Positions 1 to 7,543 of a stretch of DNA of 8,118 bases are shown here, one piece after another (the stretch's first letter is position 1; each line of letters starts with the position of its first letter). Origin of the DNA: an uncultured Moheibacter sp. (lineage in GTDB: Bacteria > Bacteroidota > Bacteroidia > Flavobacteriales > Weeksellaceae); the NCBI GenBank assembly GCA_937875605.1, contig CALLXZ010000059.1:1-8118 (forward strand). The letters are read 5' to 3'. The notes beneath the pieces were generated by a model, which saw only the letters and a program-made list of their open reading frames with translations, searched no databases and was not told where the DNA came from. The translations under genes and the position numbers were made by a program.

Positions 1-3000
1 AAATTATACGAATGTGGATTGCCAAAAGATATGGCAGCCGAACTTTACAAACCATTTATCGTTCGTAAATTGATTGAAAGAGGAATTGTAAAAACGGTTA
101 AATCTGCAAAAAAAATCATCGACAGAAAAGAACCTGTTGTTTGGGATATTTTGGAAAATGTATTGAAAGGACATCCGGTTTTATTGAACCGTGCCCCAAC
201 TTTGCACCGTTTGGGAATCCAGGCATTCCAACCTAAATTGATCGAAGGAAAAGCAATCCAGTTACACCCATTGGTGTGTACGGCTTTTAACGCTGACTTT
301 GATGGTGACCAAATGGCAGTTCACTTACCTTTAGGACCGGAAGCGATTTTGGAAGCACAATTATTGATGTTGGCTTCACAAAATATATTGAATCCGGCAA
401 ACGGTTCGCCGATTACAGTTCCTTCTCAGGATATGGTTTTAGGTCTTTATTACATGACCAAAGCTCGAAAAACCGCAAAAGGTTCAGGGATCACTTTTTA
501 TTCGGCTGAAGAAGTTGAAATCGCTTACAACGAGAAAAGTGTGGAACTGAATGCAGTTGTTAAAGTGAAAGCAATTGTTCGTGAAGGAGAAGAATTGGTT
601 CAGAGAATGATTGAAACAACGGTTGGGCGTGTATTATTTAACCAAATTGTTCCAACTCAGGTTGGATACGTAAATGAAGTTTTGACAAAGAAATCTTTGC
701 GAAACATCATCAACAACATCTTGAAAATTACAGACTTCCCGACCACTGCAGAATTCTTGGATAAAATGAAAGACCTTGGATTCCGAAATGCATTTGAAGG
801 AGGATTGTCCTTTAGTTTAGGTGATATTTTGATTCCGGAACAAAAACAAGAGTTGATTGCAGGAGCGATTGAACAAGTAGAAGGAATCAAGATGAATTAT
901 AACATGGGATTGATTACAAACAACGAACGTTACAACCAGGTAATTGATGTTTGGACCAATACCAATGCTACTTTGACGGAAATCGTGATGAAACGTATGA
1001 CAGAAGATCAGGAAGGTTTCAACTCGGTATATATGATGTTGGATTCCGGAGCAAGGGGTTCCAAAGAACAGATCAGACAGTTGTCCGGAATGCGTGGATT
1101 GATGGCGAAACCGCAAAAAGCAGGTTCGTCAGGAGGAGAGATCATCGAAAACCCGATTGTATCCAACTTTCGTGAAGGACTTTCCATTTTAGAATACTTC
1201 ATCTCAACGCACGGTGCACGTAAAGGTTTGGCGGATACCGCTTTGAAAACGGCCGATGCGGGTTATTTGACACGTCGTTTGGTGGACGTTGCACAAGACG
1301 TAATCGTGATGGAAGAAGATTGTGGAACATTGAGAGGTTTGGAAGCACATGCTCTTAAGAAAAACGAAGAAATTGTTGAATCACTGGCTTCGCGAATTTT
1401 AGGTAGAACTTCACTTCATGATGTTTACAACATGGATACAGGAGAAAAATTAGTTTCTGCTGATCAAATTATTACAGAAGAAGTTGCAGATTCCATCGAA
1501 AAAGCAGGAATCGAGATTGTAGAAGTTCGCTCTCCACTTACTTGTGAAGCGAAAACGGGTATTTGTACATCTTGTTACGGACGAAATCTGGCAACGGGTA
1601 AAAAAGTTCAGAAAGGAGAAGCAGTTGGAGTTGTGGCAGCACAATCCATCGGTGAGCCGGGAACGCAGTTGACACTTCGTACATTCCACGTGGGAGGTAC
1701 TGCCGGTAACGTTTCAGAACAATCCTCTATCATAGCGAAAGCTTCTGGTAGAGTAGATTTTGAAGATTTGAGAACAGTAAAAAGTGAAGACGAATCCGGA
1801 AATCCTGCTGATGTAGTAGTTTCCCGTTCCACGGAAATGAAATTGATTGATTCAGACGGAAACGTTCGTATGACCAACAATATTTCGTATGGTTCCATTT
1901 TACGCGTGAAAGACGGACAGGAAGTTACCAAAGGAGATGTGATCGCAAGCTGGGATCCATATAACGGGGTAATCATCGCTGAATCTGCTGGTAAGGTAGA
2001 ATATGAAAATATCGAACAAGGTTATACTTTCCAATTGGAAATCGACGAACAAACAGGATTCCAAGAAAAAGTAATTTCCGAATCCCGTAATAAAAAGTTG
2101 ATTCCTACCTTGAAAGTAATGACCAATGACGGTGAAGAGAAAAACTACAACTTACCGGTTGGCGCTCACTTGATCGTCAATGACGGTGAGAAAATTAAAG
2201 CCGGAAAAATCTTGGTTAAAATTCCTCGTCGTTCTGCAAAAGCAGGGGATATCACAGGAGGTTTACCACGTGTAACTGAGTTATTTGAAGCACGTAACCC
2301 ATCCAATCCGGCTGTAGTAGCGGAAATCGATGGGGTGGTTTCTTTTGGTAAAATCAAACGAGGTAACCGTGAAATCGTAGTGGAATCTAAAACAGGAGAA
2401 GTTTCTAAATATTTGGTGAAATTATCCAATCAGATTTTGGTTCAGGAAAATGACTTCATCCGTGCAGGTTTACCACTTTCAGATGGAGCCATCACGCCGG
2501 AAGATATTTTAAGAATCAAAGGTCCAACTGCAGTTCAGGAATATTTAGTTAATGAAATTCAGGAAGTTTACCGTTTACAAGGGGTAAAAATTGATGACAA
2601 ACACTTCGAAATTATCGTTCGTCAAATGATGCGTAAAGTTCGAATTGTAGATTCAGGAGATACCCGATTCTTGGAAGACTCATTGGAACACAAAGACGAT
2701 TTTTTGGTAGAAAACGACCGGATTTTCGGAATGAAAGTCGTGGAAGATGGAGGAGATAGTGATACAATGAAACCGGGACAGATCATTTCAGCGCGTGATT
2801 TACGTGACGAAAATTCCCGATTGAAAAGAGAGGATAAAAATCTTGTGGAAGCAAGAGATGCAATGCCGGCAACGGCTGAGCCGATTTTGCAAGGTATCAC
2901 AAGAGCTTCACTTCAGACTAAATCGTTCATGTCAGCAGCGTCTTTCCAGGAAACAACCAAAGTTTTGAACGAAGCGGCAGTTGCAGGAAAACAAGACGAA

Positions 3001-3135
3001 TTGAATGGTTTGAAAGAAAATGTGATCGTAGGGCACTTGATCCCGGCAGGAACCGGATTGAAAGAGTACCAAAGCATCATCGTAGGTTCAAACAAGGAAT
3101 ATGAAGAATTAGTAAGCGCAAAATCTGTAATGTAA
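1..3135 (+). CDS. rpoC: DNA-directed RNA polymerase subunit beta' (5'-truncated by window edge)
   Basis: This is the largest subunit of the core RNA polymerase and carries the catalytic magnesium site. The frame is open from base 1 ([10 protein letters not shown]), so the gene begins upstream; the TTG at 19 is not a real start. About 1,044 residues are visible, compared with roughly 1,400 for the whole protein. Visible landmarks are: the active-site motif [12 protein letters not shown] (from 289) with three metal-binding Asp; the bridge helix (about 1190-1305, with [19 protein letters not shown]); the second zinc site with Cys codons at 1321, 1543, 1564 and 1573; the trigger loop with Arg, Phe and His codons at 1678, 1684 and 1687; then an insertion of about 175 residues (roughly 1708-2240) that aligns by eye with the SI3 insertion of the E. 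coli protein. The frame resumes at [15 protein letters not shown] and ends with the conserved block [17 protein letters not shown]. No break or odd codon use is seen. Identification is certain. Confidence 0.99.
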   Translation, partial: KLYECGLPKDMAAELYKPFIVRKLIERGIVKTVKSAKKIIDRKEPVVWDILENVLKGHPVLLNRAPTLHRLGIQAFQPKLIEGKAIQLHPLVCTAFNADFDGDQMAVHLPLGPEAILEAQLLMLASQNILNPANGSPITVPSQDMVLGLYYMTKARKTAKGSGITFYSAEEVEIAYNEKSVELNAVVKVKAIVREGEELVQRMIETTVGRVLFNQIVPTQVGYVNEVLTKKSLRNIINNILKITDFPTTAEFLDKMKDLGFRNAFEGGLSFSLGDILIPEQKQELIAGAIEQVEGIKMNYNMGLITNNERYNQVIDVWTNTNATLTEIVMKRMTEDQEGFNSVYMMLDSGARGSKEQIRQLSGMRGLMAKPQKAGSSGGEIIENPIVSNFREGLSILEYFISTHGARKGLADTALKTADAGYLTRRLVDVAQDVIVMEEDCGTLRGLEAHALKKNEEIVESLASRILGRTSLHDVYNMDTGEKLVSADQIITEEVADSIEKAGIEIVEVRSPLTCEAKTGICTSCYGRNLATGKKVQKGEAVGVVAAQSIGEPGTQLTLRTFHVGGTAGNVSEQSSIIAKASGRVDFEDLRTVKSEDESGNPADVVVSRSTEMKLIDSDGNVRMTNNISYGSILRVKDGQEVTKGDVIASWDPYNGVIIAESAGKVEYENIEQGYTFQLEIDEQTGFQEKVISESRNKKLIPTLKVMTNDGEEKNYNLPVGAHLIVNDGEKIKAGKILVKIPRRSAKAGDITGGLPRVTELFEARNPSNPAVVAEIDGVVSFGKIKRGNREIVVESKTGEVSKYLVKLSNQILVQENDFIRAGLPLSDGAITPEDILRIKGPTAVQEYLVNEIQEVYRLQGVKIDDKHFEIIVRQMMRKVRIVDSGDTRFLEDSLEHKDDFLVENDRIFGMKVVEDGGDSDTMKPGQIISARDLRDENSRLKREDKNLVEARDAMPATAEPILQGITRASLQTKSFMSAASFQETTKVLNEAAVAGKQDELNGLKENVIVGHLIPAGTGLKEYQSIIVGSNKEYEELVSAKSVM

Positions 3136-3440
3136 TGTCAGAAAACAACAAAAAAAACATCGATATTGAAATCAATGATCAGACAGCGGATGGAATTTAT
3201 TCCAACTTGGCAGTAATCAACCATTCGCCTTCTGAATTCATAGTAGATTTCATTCAAATGATGCCGGGAGTTCCCAAAGCAAAAGTGAAGTCAAGAATTA
3301 TTTTGACACCTCAACACGCAAAGCGTTTAGCGAGTGCATTGGTTGAAAATGTAAACCGATTTGAAAAACAATTCGGAGAAATCAAAGACAACCAATCTGC
3401 TGCTATGCCTTTGAACTTTGGCCCTCCGGGTGAAGCTTAA
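3135..3440 (+). CDS. DUF3467 family protein, translationally coupled to rpoC
   Basis: This is a soluble 101-residue protein with no signal peptide or membrane segment. From memory it matches DUF3467, a family commonly found directly behind rpoC in Bacteroidota; its role is unknown. The recognisable core is IYSNLAVINHSPSEFIVDF (residues about 21-39), then a PG-x-PKAKV turn and a helix with LTPQHAKRLASALVENV. The tail ends in NFGPPGEA. Its ATG shares one base with the rpoC stop (TAATG at 3133-3137). It must therefore lie on the rpoC transcript and is probably translated by reinitiating ribosomes. That suggests a yield tied to beta' synthesis and perhaps a role near transcription, but no function can be read from the sequence. 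A terminator hairpin follows it. The family call is confident; any link to RNA polymerase is inference. Confidence 0.9.
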   Translation: MSENNKKNIDIEINDQTADGIYSNLAVINHSPSEFIVDFIQMMPGVPKAKVKSRIILTPQHAKRLASALVENVNRFEKQFGEIKDNQSAAMPLNFGPPGEA

Positions 3441-3474
3441 ATATATATTGTAGAGATACGGATGTATTAAAATT

Positions 3475-3516
3475 AAATCCCGTTCACAAAGATTTTACTA
3501 GGTGGGCGGGATTTTT
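3475..3516. terminator. Hairpin terminator between convergent genes, probably bidirectional
   Basis: Arm AAATCCCGTTCAC (3475-3487) pairs with GTGGGCGGGATTT (3502-3514). This gives 13 pairs, two of them G-U, around a 14-base loop, and T residues follow on the plus strand. Read on the minus strand, the same stem follows the kinase stop (3517-3515) and is trailed by AATTTTAAT, so it may serve both operons. It ends the rpoC/DUF3467 transcript. Confidence 0.8.
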
Positions 3517-5509
3517 ATTTGGGTAATTTTAAGACAAATTTTGTTCCTTGACCTAATTCGGAATACACTTCGATTTCGCAATTGATTTTTTCAGCTAAAT
3601 CTCTCACCAAATGCAAACCCAATCCGGATTGAACACCGATGCTTTCATTTTGGTCAAACAAAGCATTGAATTTGTCTAAATCGGCTCCTTTTCCGTTATC
3701 GGAAATACAAAGTATAATCTGTTGATTTTCAGCTTTTGCTTTCCAATTGACTTTCGGAAATTCGACATCTTCGGTCGCTTTAATGGCGTTGTTGGTGAGA
3801 TTTCGAAGGATGGTTTTTAAATAATTTTCATCGGTCTTGAAGGAAACATCCGTTGGAATATCATATTCGATACGTTCACTAAAACCGTAAAAATGTTTCT
3901 GAATATCTTCAAAAATATCTGTCAGATAAACCGATTTCAATACCGGATGAAAATTATCCATTTGACCTTTGGTCCAGAAAAGCAAATCTTCCATAGAATC
4001 CAGCAAGTTTTCAGCCGAACTAATGGTTTTATGTTCCCATCTTTCTTTTGTTTCCCGGTCAAGAAAATCAGGATTTTCCTTTTGCAATTGCAGAAACTGA
4101 ATCAGTTTGGAAACCGGACTTCGCAGATCGTGGTTGAGAATTCCGAGAAAACGAAGTTTGGTTTGATTGGCGATGTCCAATTCTGAATTTAGCTTCAGTA
4201 ATTTATCATTTGACTTCTTACGGTTTTGACTTTGATAAAATAATAATCCTCCAATCGTGAGCAATAACCCAATACCTATTATGTAAAACCAACTCTCCCT
4301 TTCTTTGGCTTTCAGACTAAGTTTATTGAGTTTTATTTCTTTGTCTCGGAATTCGATCGTTTGTTCATCTTCCAAATTTTGGAGTGATTGTTTGTTTTTA
4401 AAATTATAAACCGAATCGTTATAAACTGAAAATAATTTGTGCATTTCCAAACTATTTTTGAAATCCTTTTTCAAGTCAAAATATTCGGATAAAAATCGGT
4501 AATCCCTGCTCAATTCTTCCTGATTATGAGTCGAATTATGGATTTGGAGTGAATGCTTTAAATTCAAATACGCAGAATCCAATTCTACAGAAGAATTTGT
4601 CTTTTCCGCTTTTTTTAAATACGAAATTCCGATGTTTTGATACGTGCTTGCCAGTAATTCCTGATCACCCAATTTTTTTGCGGTCGCCAGAGCTGAATTG
4701 GAGTTCTGAATGCTTAAATCGTATTGTTTTAACCCCAAATGAGCTTTTCCTTTCCAGTTTCGCACAAATGCTAAAGATGTAGAATTTCGATGTTTCAGTA
4801 GAATTGTTTCCGCTAAATTATGCAGTTCAATTGCTTTCTGAAATTCGGTTTTTTTTTCATAAACCAAACCTTTCAGTGAGTAAAGTATGGCTTTACTTGA
4901 TTCACTATCTTTTATGGGATCAAATAGCTGGATGGCTTTATCATAATTCACCAATGCTTTATCGTAACTTTCCGTCAAATTGTAAATATTGCCAATATTT
5001 TGGAAAGCATTTGCCCTGTTTTTCACGGCAGAAGTTCCCTCACATCCTTCAAATAATTTTACAGCTTTGAAAAAAGCATCCAACGAATTGGGAAATTTAC
5101 TCAGATTTCCATAAACTGCTCCCTGATTCAGAAAGACCAAACCTTGTGAACAAGCATCTTTTAATTCTGTAAAAATTTTTAATGATTTGGCATATAAATT
5201 CAGACTTTCATCATATTTACCAGTCATAGAAGTGCATTTAGCCAATTCCAAATAAGCATTTCCGGTTCCCTTTTTATATTTGATTTTAGTCGAAAGTTCC
5301 AATGCTTTTTTACTATATCGAATCCCTAATTCTACATTTTTCATATAAGAATAGGAGGCGATTTCGGTCATTAGATCACATTGTTTGATTTCGTCTTTTT
5401 CTGTTTTCAGGAGCGTGAGAAGTGAGTCAATTTTTTCGGATTCCCTTTCTTGCGTAAATCCAATGATCGGAAAAAAAATTAAAGTCAATATGAAAACGAA
5501 TCGATTCAT
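3515..5509 (-). CDS. TPR-containing transmembrane sensor histidine kinase
   Basis: This 664-residue sensor kinase has a signal peptide at residues 1-20 (hydrophobic core, ending GFTQ). A TPR array of six or seven units follows (about 43-330), for example GNAYLELAKCTSMTGKYDES and NIGNIYNLTESYDKALVNYD. A charged linker, probably coiled coil, runs from about 372 to 405. One membrane helix lies at about 407-425 (YIIGIGLLLTIGGLLF). This puts the TPR sensor in the periplasm and the kinase in the cytoplasm. The dimerisation domain has the H box NHDLRSP with phospho-acceptor His460. The ATPase domain (about 556-664) has an N box (NLTNNAIKA, Asn570/574), a G1 box (DNGKG, 604-608) and a G2 box (SGLGLHL, 628-634), so catalysis looks intact. 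There is no HAMP or PAS domain. The ATG overlaps the regulator stop as ATGA, so the two are cotranscribed and very likely partners. The signal sensed is unknown; TPRs suggest a protein or peptide partner. Confidence 0.93.
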   Translation of the reverse strand: MNRFVFILTLIFFPIIGFTQERESEKIDSLLTLLKTEKDEIKQCDLMTEIASYSYMKNVELGIRYSKKALELSTKIKYKKGTGNAYLELAKCTSMTGKYDESLNLYAKSLKIFTELKDACSQGLVFLNQGAVYGNLSKFPNSLDAFFKAVKLFEGCEGTSAVKNRANAFQNIGNIYNLTESYDKALVNYDKAIQLFDPIKDSESSKAILYSLKGLVYEKKTEFQKAIELHNLAETILLKHRNSTSLAFVRNWKGKAHLGLKQYDLSIQNSNSALATAKKLGDQELLASTYQNIGISYLKKAEKTNSSVELDSAYLNLKHSLQIHNSTHNQEELSRDYRFLSEYFDLKKDFKNSLEMHKLFSVYNDSVYNFKNKQSLQNLEDEQTIEFRDKEIKLNKLSLKAKERESWFYIIGIGLLLTIGGLLFYQSQNRKKSNDKLLKLNSELDIANQTKLRFLGILNHDLRSPVSKLIQFLQLQKENPDFLDRETKERWEHKTISSAENLLDSMEDLLFWTKGQMDNFHPVLKSVYLTDIFEDIQKHFYGFSERIEYDIPTDVSFKTDENYLKTILRNLTNNAIKATEDVEFPKVNWKAKAENQQIILCISDNGKGADLDKFNALFDQNESIGVQSGLGLHLVRDLAEKINCEIEVYSELGQGTKFVLKLPK

Positions 5510-6210
5510 AAGATTTCCCGAATGCCTTCTTTGTAAGCACGCCCAAGAGGAACGGAGCGTTTGTCCTTAAGAATAAGTTCGTTTGCACTAATCTTATTGA
5601 TATATTGCTTCTGAACTGCATAACTTTTATGGGTTCTGACAAACGAATTAAAACGATCATCTTTCAGCAAATTCCCCAAACTCGATAAAACGCAATGTCT
5701 TTTTTGTTCTGTTACCAATAAAGTATAGTCCTTCAAGGCTTCTAAATAAAGGATTTCATGAAGTTTAATTTTAATTTGTTCGTGTCCGTCCTTTATGTAA
5801 ATCGTGTCTCCGCCAATTGTATTTTCAAATAATTCTGCCTTCTCACGCATCTCAAAATAGGTAGTAATTCGAGAAACACTATGGGCAAAACGATCTGATT
5901 TGATCGGTTTTACGATAAAATCCAATGCATCCAGCTCAAAACTCTCCACCGCATGTTCAGCATGAGAAGTAATGAAAATACAGGCAGGAATTTGGGTCAG
6001 CTTCTTTCTGAGTTCCAATCCGGAAATTTCCGGCATATCTATATCCAGAAACAAAAGGTCAATTGTTTGCGGATTTAATTTTTCCAATGCCTGAATCGAC
6101 GAACTGAAAATGTCTGTGAGATGGAGTTCCGGGTATTTTCTTATTTGTGCAACTGCCGTAAGTCTATCTATCTCATCATCATCTACTATGGCACAATTAA
6201 GCGGTTTCAT
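5506..6210 (-). CDS. LytTR-family response regulator transcription factor
   Basis: This 234-residue cytoplasmic regulator consists of a receiver domain (about 4-115) and a LytTR DNA-binding domain (about 133-233). In the receiver, the acidic pocket is D10-D11-D12, the phospho-acceptor is Asp56 (LLFLDIDMP), and the switch residues are Thr81 and Lys101 (KP). In the LytTR part, the blocks EILYLEALKDYTLL and FVRTHKSYAV are typical of the fold. It is the first gene of its operon, and the downstream TPR kinase overlaps its stop by four bases. The ATG at 6210-6208 is the only good start; no Shine-Dalgarno sequence precedes it, as is usual in Bacteroidota. LytTR proteins bind pairs of direct repeats about two helical turns apart, and such a pair lies 48-77 bases upstream of this start. 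It probably regulates itself and the divergent lipoprotein operon, although this target assignment is inference. Confidence 0.93.
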   Translation of the reverse strand: MKPLNCAIVDDDEIDRLTAVAQIRKYPELHLTDIFSSSIQALEKLNPQTIDLLFLDIDMPEISGLELRKKLTQIPACIFITSHAEHAVESFELDALDFIVKPIKSDRFAHSVSRITTYFEMREKAELFENTIGGDTIYIKDGHEQIKIKLHEILYLEALKDYTLLVTEQKRHCVLSSLGNLLKDDRFNSFVRTHKSYAVQKQYINKISANELILKDKRSVPLGRAYKEGIREIL

Positions 6211-6229
6211 GTGGGAGTTTAATTCAAAT

Positions 6230-6237
6230 CAAAGTTA
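6230..6237 (-). promoter_or_regulatory. Candidate -7 promoter element for the response regulator/kinase operon
   Basis: On the minus strand this reads TAACTTTG, an exact match to the Bacteroidota -7 consensus TAnnTTTG. It ends 19 bases before the regulator ATG, implying a leader of only about a dozen bases. No TTG lies at the usual 17-23 base spacing upstream. A TTTG (6254-6251) is only 13 bases away. One half of the direct repeat covers the expected -33 position. An activator-dependent promoter would fit this, but eight bases in AT-rich DNA is weak evidence. Confidence 0.4.
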
Positions 6238-6257
6238 ATTGAAAAATAAACAAATCA

Positions 6258-6287
6258 GTCGTTTGTCTAAAAAAAATGTCGTTGGTC
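6258..6287. repeat. 10-bp direct repeat, candidate LytTR regulator binding site
   Basis: GTCGTTTGTC (6258-6267) and GTCGTTGGTC (6278-6287) agree at 9 of 10 bases. They lie in the same orientation, 20 bases start to start, so both would face the same side of the helix. Paired 9-10 bp direct repeats about two turns apart are the known target form of LytTR regulators such as AgrA, AlgR and ComE. The site sits between a LytTR regulator gene and the divergent lipoprotein operon. Binding by the neighbouring regulator is inferred, not shown. Confidence 0.5.
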
Positions 6288-6308
6288 GATTTAACGTTTT
6301 TATGAACA

Positions 6309-6316
6309 TCAATTTG
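6309..6316 (+). promoter_or_regulatory. Weak candidate -7 element for the lipoprotein operon
   Basis: TCAATTTG differs from the Bacteroidota -7 consensus TAnnTTTG at one position and lies 40 bases before the lipoprotein ATG at 6357. A TTG at 6282-6284 is 24 bases upstream, slightly too far to be a normal -33 element, and it lies inside the direct repeat. A second candidate one mismatch from consensus, AAAATTTG at 6320-6327, is equally possible. The promoter must be somewhere in 6288-6356, but its exact place is uncertain. Confidence 0.2.
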
Positions 6317-6356
6317 GACAAAATTTGCTTTGAAATTAACTCTAAAAAATAATCAA

Positions 6357-6917
6357 ATGAAAAATTTATTCTTATTACTTTTTACAGCAATTAGTATGAT
6401 CGCTTGCAGTAACAATGATGAAGGAGAGCCTAATAATGATGACAATACCCCTTCTGCCGGAACGGCTCAAATTACATTGACAGCCGGTGGCGAACAGTAT
6501 AAAATAAATGGTCCGTGTGGCTGGGCCTCGGTGATGGGGACGAATTATGTAGGTGCAAATGACGCAGATAATAATTTAAAAACCTTTTCTGCTTTTTTCA
6601 ATTTAGAAGCATTGCCAGCGGTAACTACTACTTATACACTGGTAAAGTCACCAGAATGGGATGAGGAAGACAATGACCCTACCCATATCTGGATGAATGT
6701 CACAGAAATCCGAAATGGAGGATTGTTTCAGTATGCCTCTGATGATAGTTCGGGAACTTTGACTTTAGTGGTAGATGGAAATAAAGTAACGGTGGATTTG
6801 ACGGGAATTGTATTACAACCTTATGATGGAAGCAGTCTAATCTATGAAAATCTGAATGTAGGCGCTTTCAGCAATCCCGGGACTCTCTCTGGTGAACTTA
6901 TATTTTACAGAAACTAA
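6357..6917 (+). CDS. Small secreted lipoprotein of unknown function
   Basis: This 186-residue lipoprotein has a signal peptide with a short basic start (MKN), a hydrophobic core and the lipobox M-I-A-C, so Cys17 would be lipidated and become residue 1 of the mature protein. The following stretch SNNDEGEPNNDD is acidic and resembles the lipoprotein export signal that sends Bacteroidota lipoproteins to the outer face of the outer membrane. The rest (about 36-186) is rich in alternating polar and hydrophobic residues with Gly and Thr, suggesting a beta-sandwich. It has one further Cys (Cys54, in GPCGWAS). The ATG at 6357 was chosen over an in-frame TTG at 6330 because the TTG would put nine polar residues before the signal peptide. 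It resembles small Bacteroidota lipoproteins remembered only as hypothetical, and no enzymatic motif is visible. It is the first gene of an operon with the OmpA-like gene 14 bases downstream, and is transcribed divergently from the two-component system. Confidence 0.85.
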   Translation: MKNLFLLLFTAISMIACSNNDEGEPNNDDNTPSAGTAQITLTAGGEQYKINGPCGWASVMGTNYVGANDADNNLKTFSAFFNLEALPAVTTTYTLVKSPEWDEEDNDPTHIWMNVTEIRNGGLFQYASDDSSGTLTLVVDGNKVTVDLTGIVLQPYDGSSLIYENLNVGAFSNPGTLSGELIFYRN

Positions 6918-6931
6918 AAAGCTATATAATC

Positions 6932-7507
6932 ATGAAAACTCTCTTGATTTTGGCTTTGTTTGGGATGGCTTGTATCCCATGTAAAGCCCAATTTTTCGAA
7001 AAACTGGCAGATAAAGTCGTAAACGCGGCATCAAACTCCATCGAAAAGAAAGTCGAAGAAAAATCGACTGAATATACCGAAAAAGCAGCCGATGCGGCGT
7101 TTGATTCGGTAGAAGGAAAATCCGAAAAAAAAGAAAAAAAGGGTAGAAAGGAAAATGAAGAAAGGCTGGGAAATACTTCTTCTGATACCACAAATCAACA
7201 GCGTGGAAGTAAGACGTTTCTCATCACCCAAGATATTTTTGAAAAAAATGCAATGGCTCTGACAACCAATAAAATACCTGAATTGGATAAAGTAGGAACT
7301 TATTTAAGCCAAAATCCCAATACAAGAGCGGTAATTTCCGCTCATGTAGAAACGGACGAAGATGCGACTGATTTGTCCGAATGGAGAGCTATTTTTATCA
7401 AACAAATTCTGGTAAGGAAATTCGAACTGAACGAAGATTTTATTTCGATTGAAATCAGTTCGCCGGGAAAACCTAATAATAGAAACGTGGAAATTCAAAC
7501 GGAGTAA
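6932..7507 (+). CDS. Exported protein with a degenerate OmpA-like C-terminal domain
   Basis: This 191-residue protein has a signal peptide with likely cleavage after Ala19 (CKA-Q). A Lys/Glu/Ala-rich amphipathic helix follows (about 21-60, FFEKLADKVVNAASNSIEKK and on), then a very basic Lys-rich linker (63-74). The C-terminal domain (about 93-191) keeps the OmpA outline: DIFEKNAMAL, a helix IPELDKVGTYLSQNP, a strand, LSEWRA (148-153), and a final NRNVEIQ. In OmpA proteins that bind peptidoglycan, the pattern is TD, ten residues, then LSxxRA. Here TD (141-142) is followed by only five residues before LS, and the GH before TD is replaced by AHVE. The binding loop is therefore shortened, although an Arg (152) remains. 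It may be a periplasmic or outer-membrane-associated structural protein that no longer binds, or binds differently. It lies 14 bases behind the lipoprotein gene and shares its transcript. The helix region is a type often seen before OmpA domains in flavobacteria (from memory). Confidence 0.82.
   Translation: MKTLLILALFGMACIPCKAQFFEKLADKVVNAASNSIEKKVEEKSTEYTEKAADAAFDSVEGKSEKKEKKGRKENEERLGNTSSDTTNQQRGSKTFLITQDIFEKNAMALTTNKIPELDKVGTYLSQNPNTRAVISAHVETDEDATDLSEWRAIFIKQILVRKFELNEDFISIEISSPGKPNNRNVEIQTE
7135..7141 (+). other. A_AAA_AAG slip motif with an immediate -1 stop (possible frameshift site)
   Basis: Within the OmpA-like gene, codons AAA (7136) and AAG (7139) follow an A, giving the heptamer A_AAA_AAG in the reading phase that allows a -1 slip, as in E. 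coli dnaX. After a slip the ribosome would read GGG and then TAG (7144-7146), giving a product of about 71 residues without the OmpA-like domain. A 6-bp stem (GAAGAA 7157-7162 with TTCTTC 7177-7182) is weak, and SD-like AGAAGG (7111-7116) is too far away. Lys-rich genes contain such runs by chance. Confidence 0.2.
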
Positions 7508-7543
7508 AAGAAAACTTAACTCAACTCATTATTTAATTTGTGG

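Noticed and set aside
19..21. TTG as start of a complete rpoC
   Set aside because: The frame is open and conserved (K-L-Y-E-C-G before it) back to base 1, and the N-terminal beta' domains are missing; the gene is cut by the window edge.
1608..1976. Antisense open frame of 122 codons within rpoC
   Set aside because: It lies opposite a highly conserved coding region, has a Ser/Thr/Pro-rich composition typical of antisense shadows, and shows no domain.
4849..4857. Run of nine T (nine A in the kinase reading direction) as a phase-variation tract or frameshift site
   Set aside because: It encodes Glu-Lys-Lys-Thr inside a TPR linker, the frame is intact on both sides, and a single 9-base A run is not unusual in such AT-rich DNA.
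6311..6325. Short inverted repeat AATTT/AAATT upstream of the lipoprotein gene as an operator
   Set aside because: Five-base A/T-only arms are expected by chance in this AT-rich region.
6330..6332. TTG as start of the lipoprotein
   Set aside because: It would place nine polar residues ahead of a normal signal peptide; the ATG at 6357 gives a standard lipoprotein N-terminus.
6922..7231. Overlapping antisense open frames rich in Phe and Ser opposite the OmpA-like gene
   Set aside because: They mirror the Lys/Glu-rich codons of the plus-strand gene. The plus frame has a signal peptide and a recognisable C-terminal domain.
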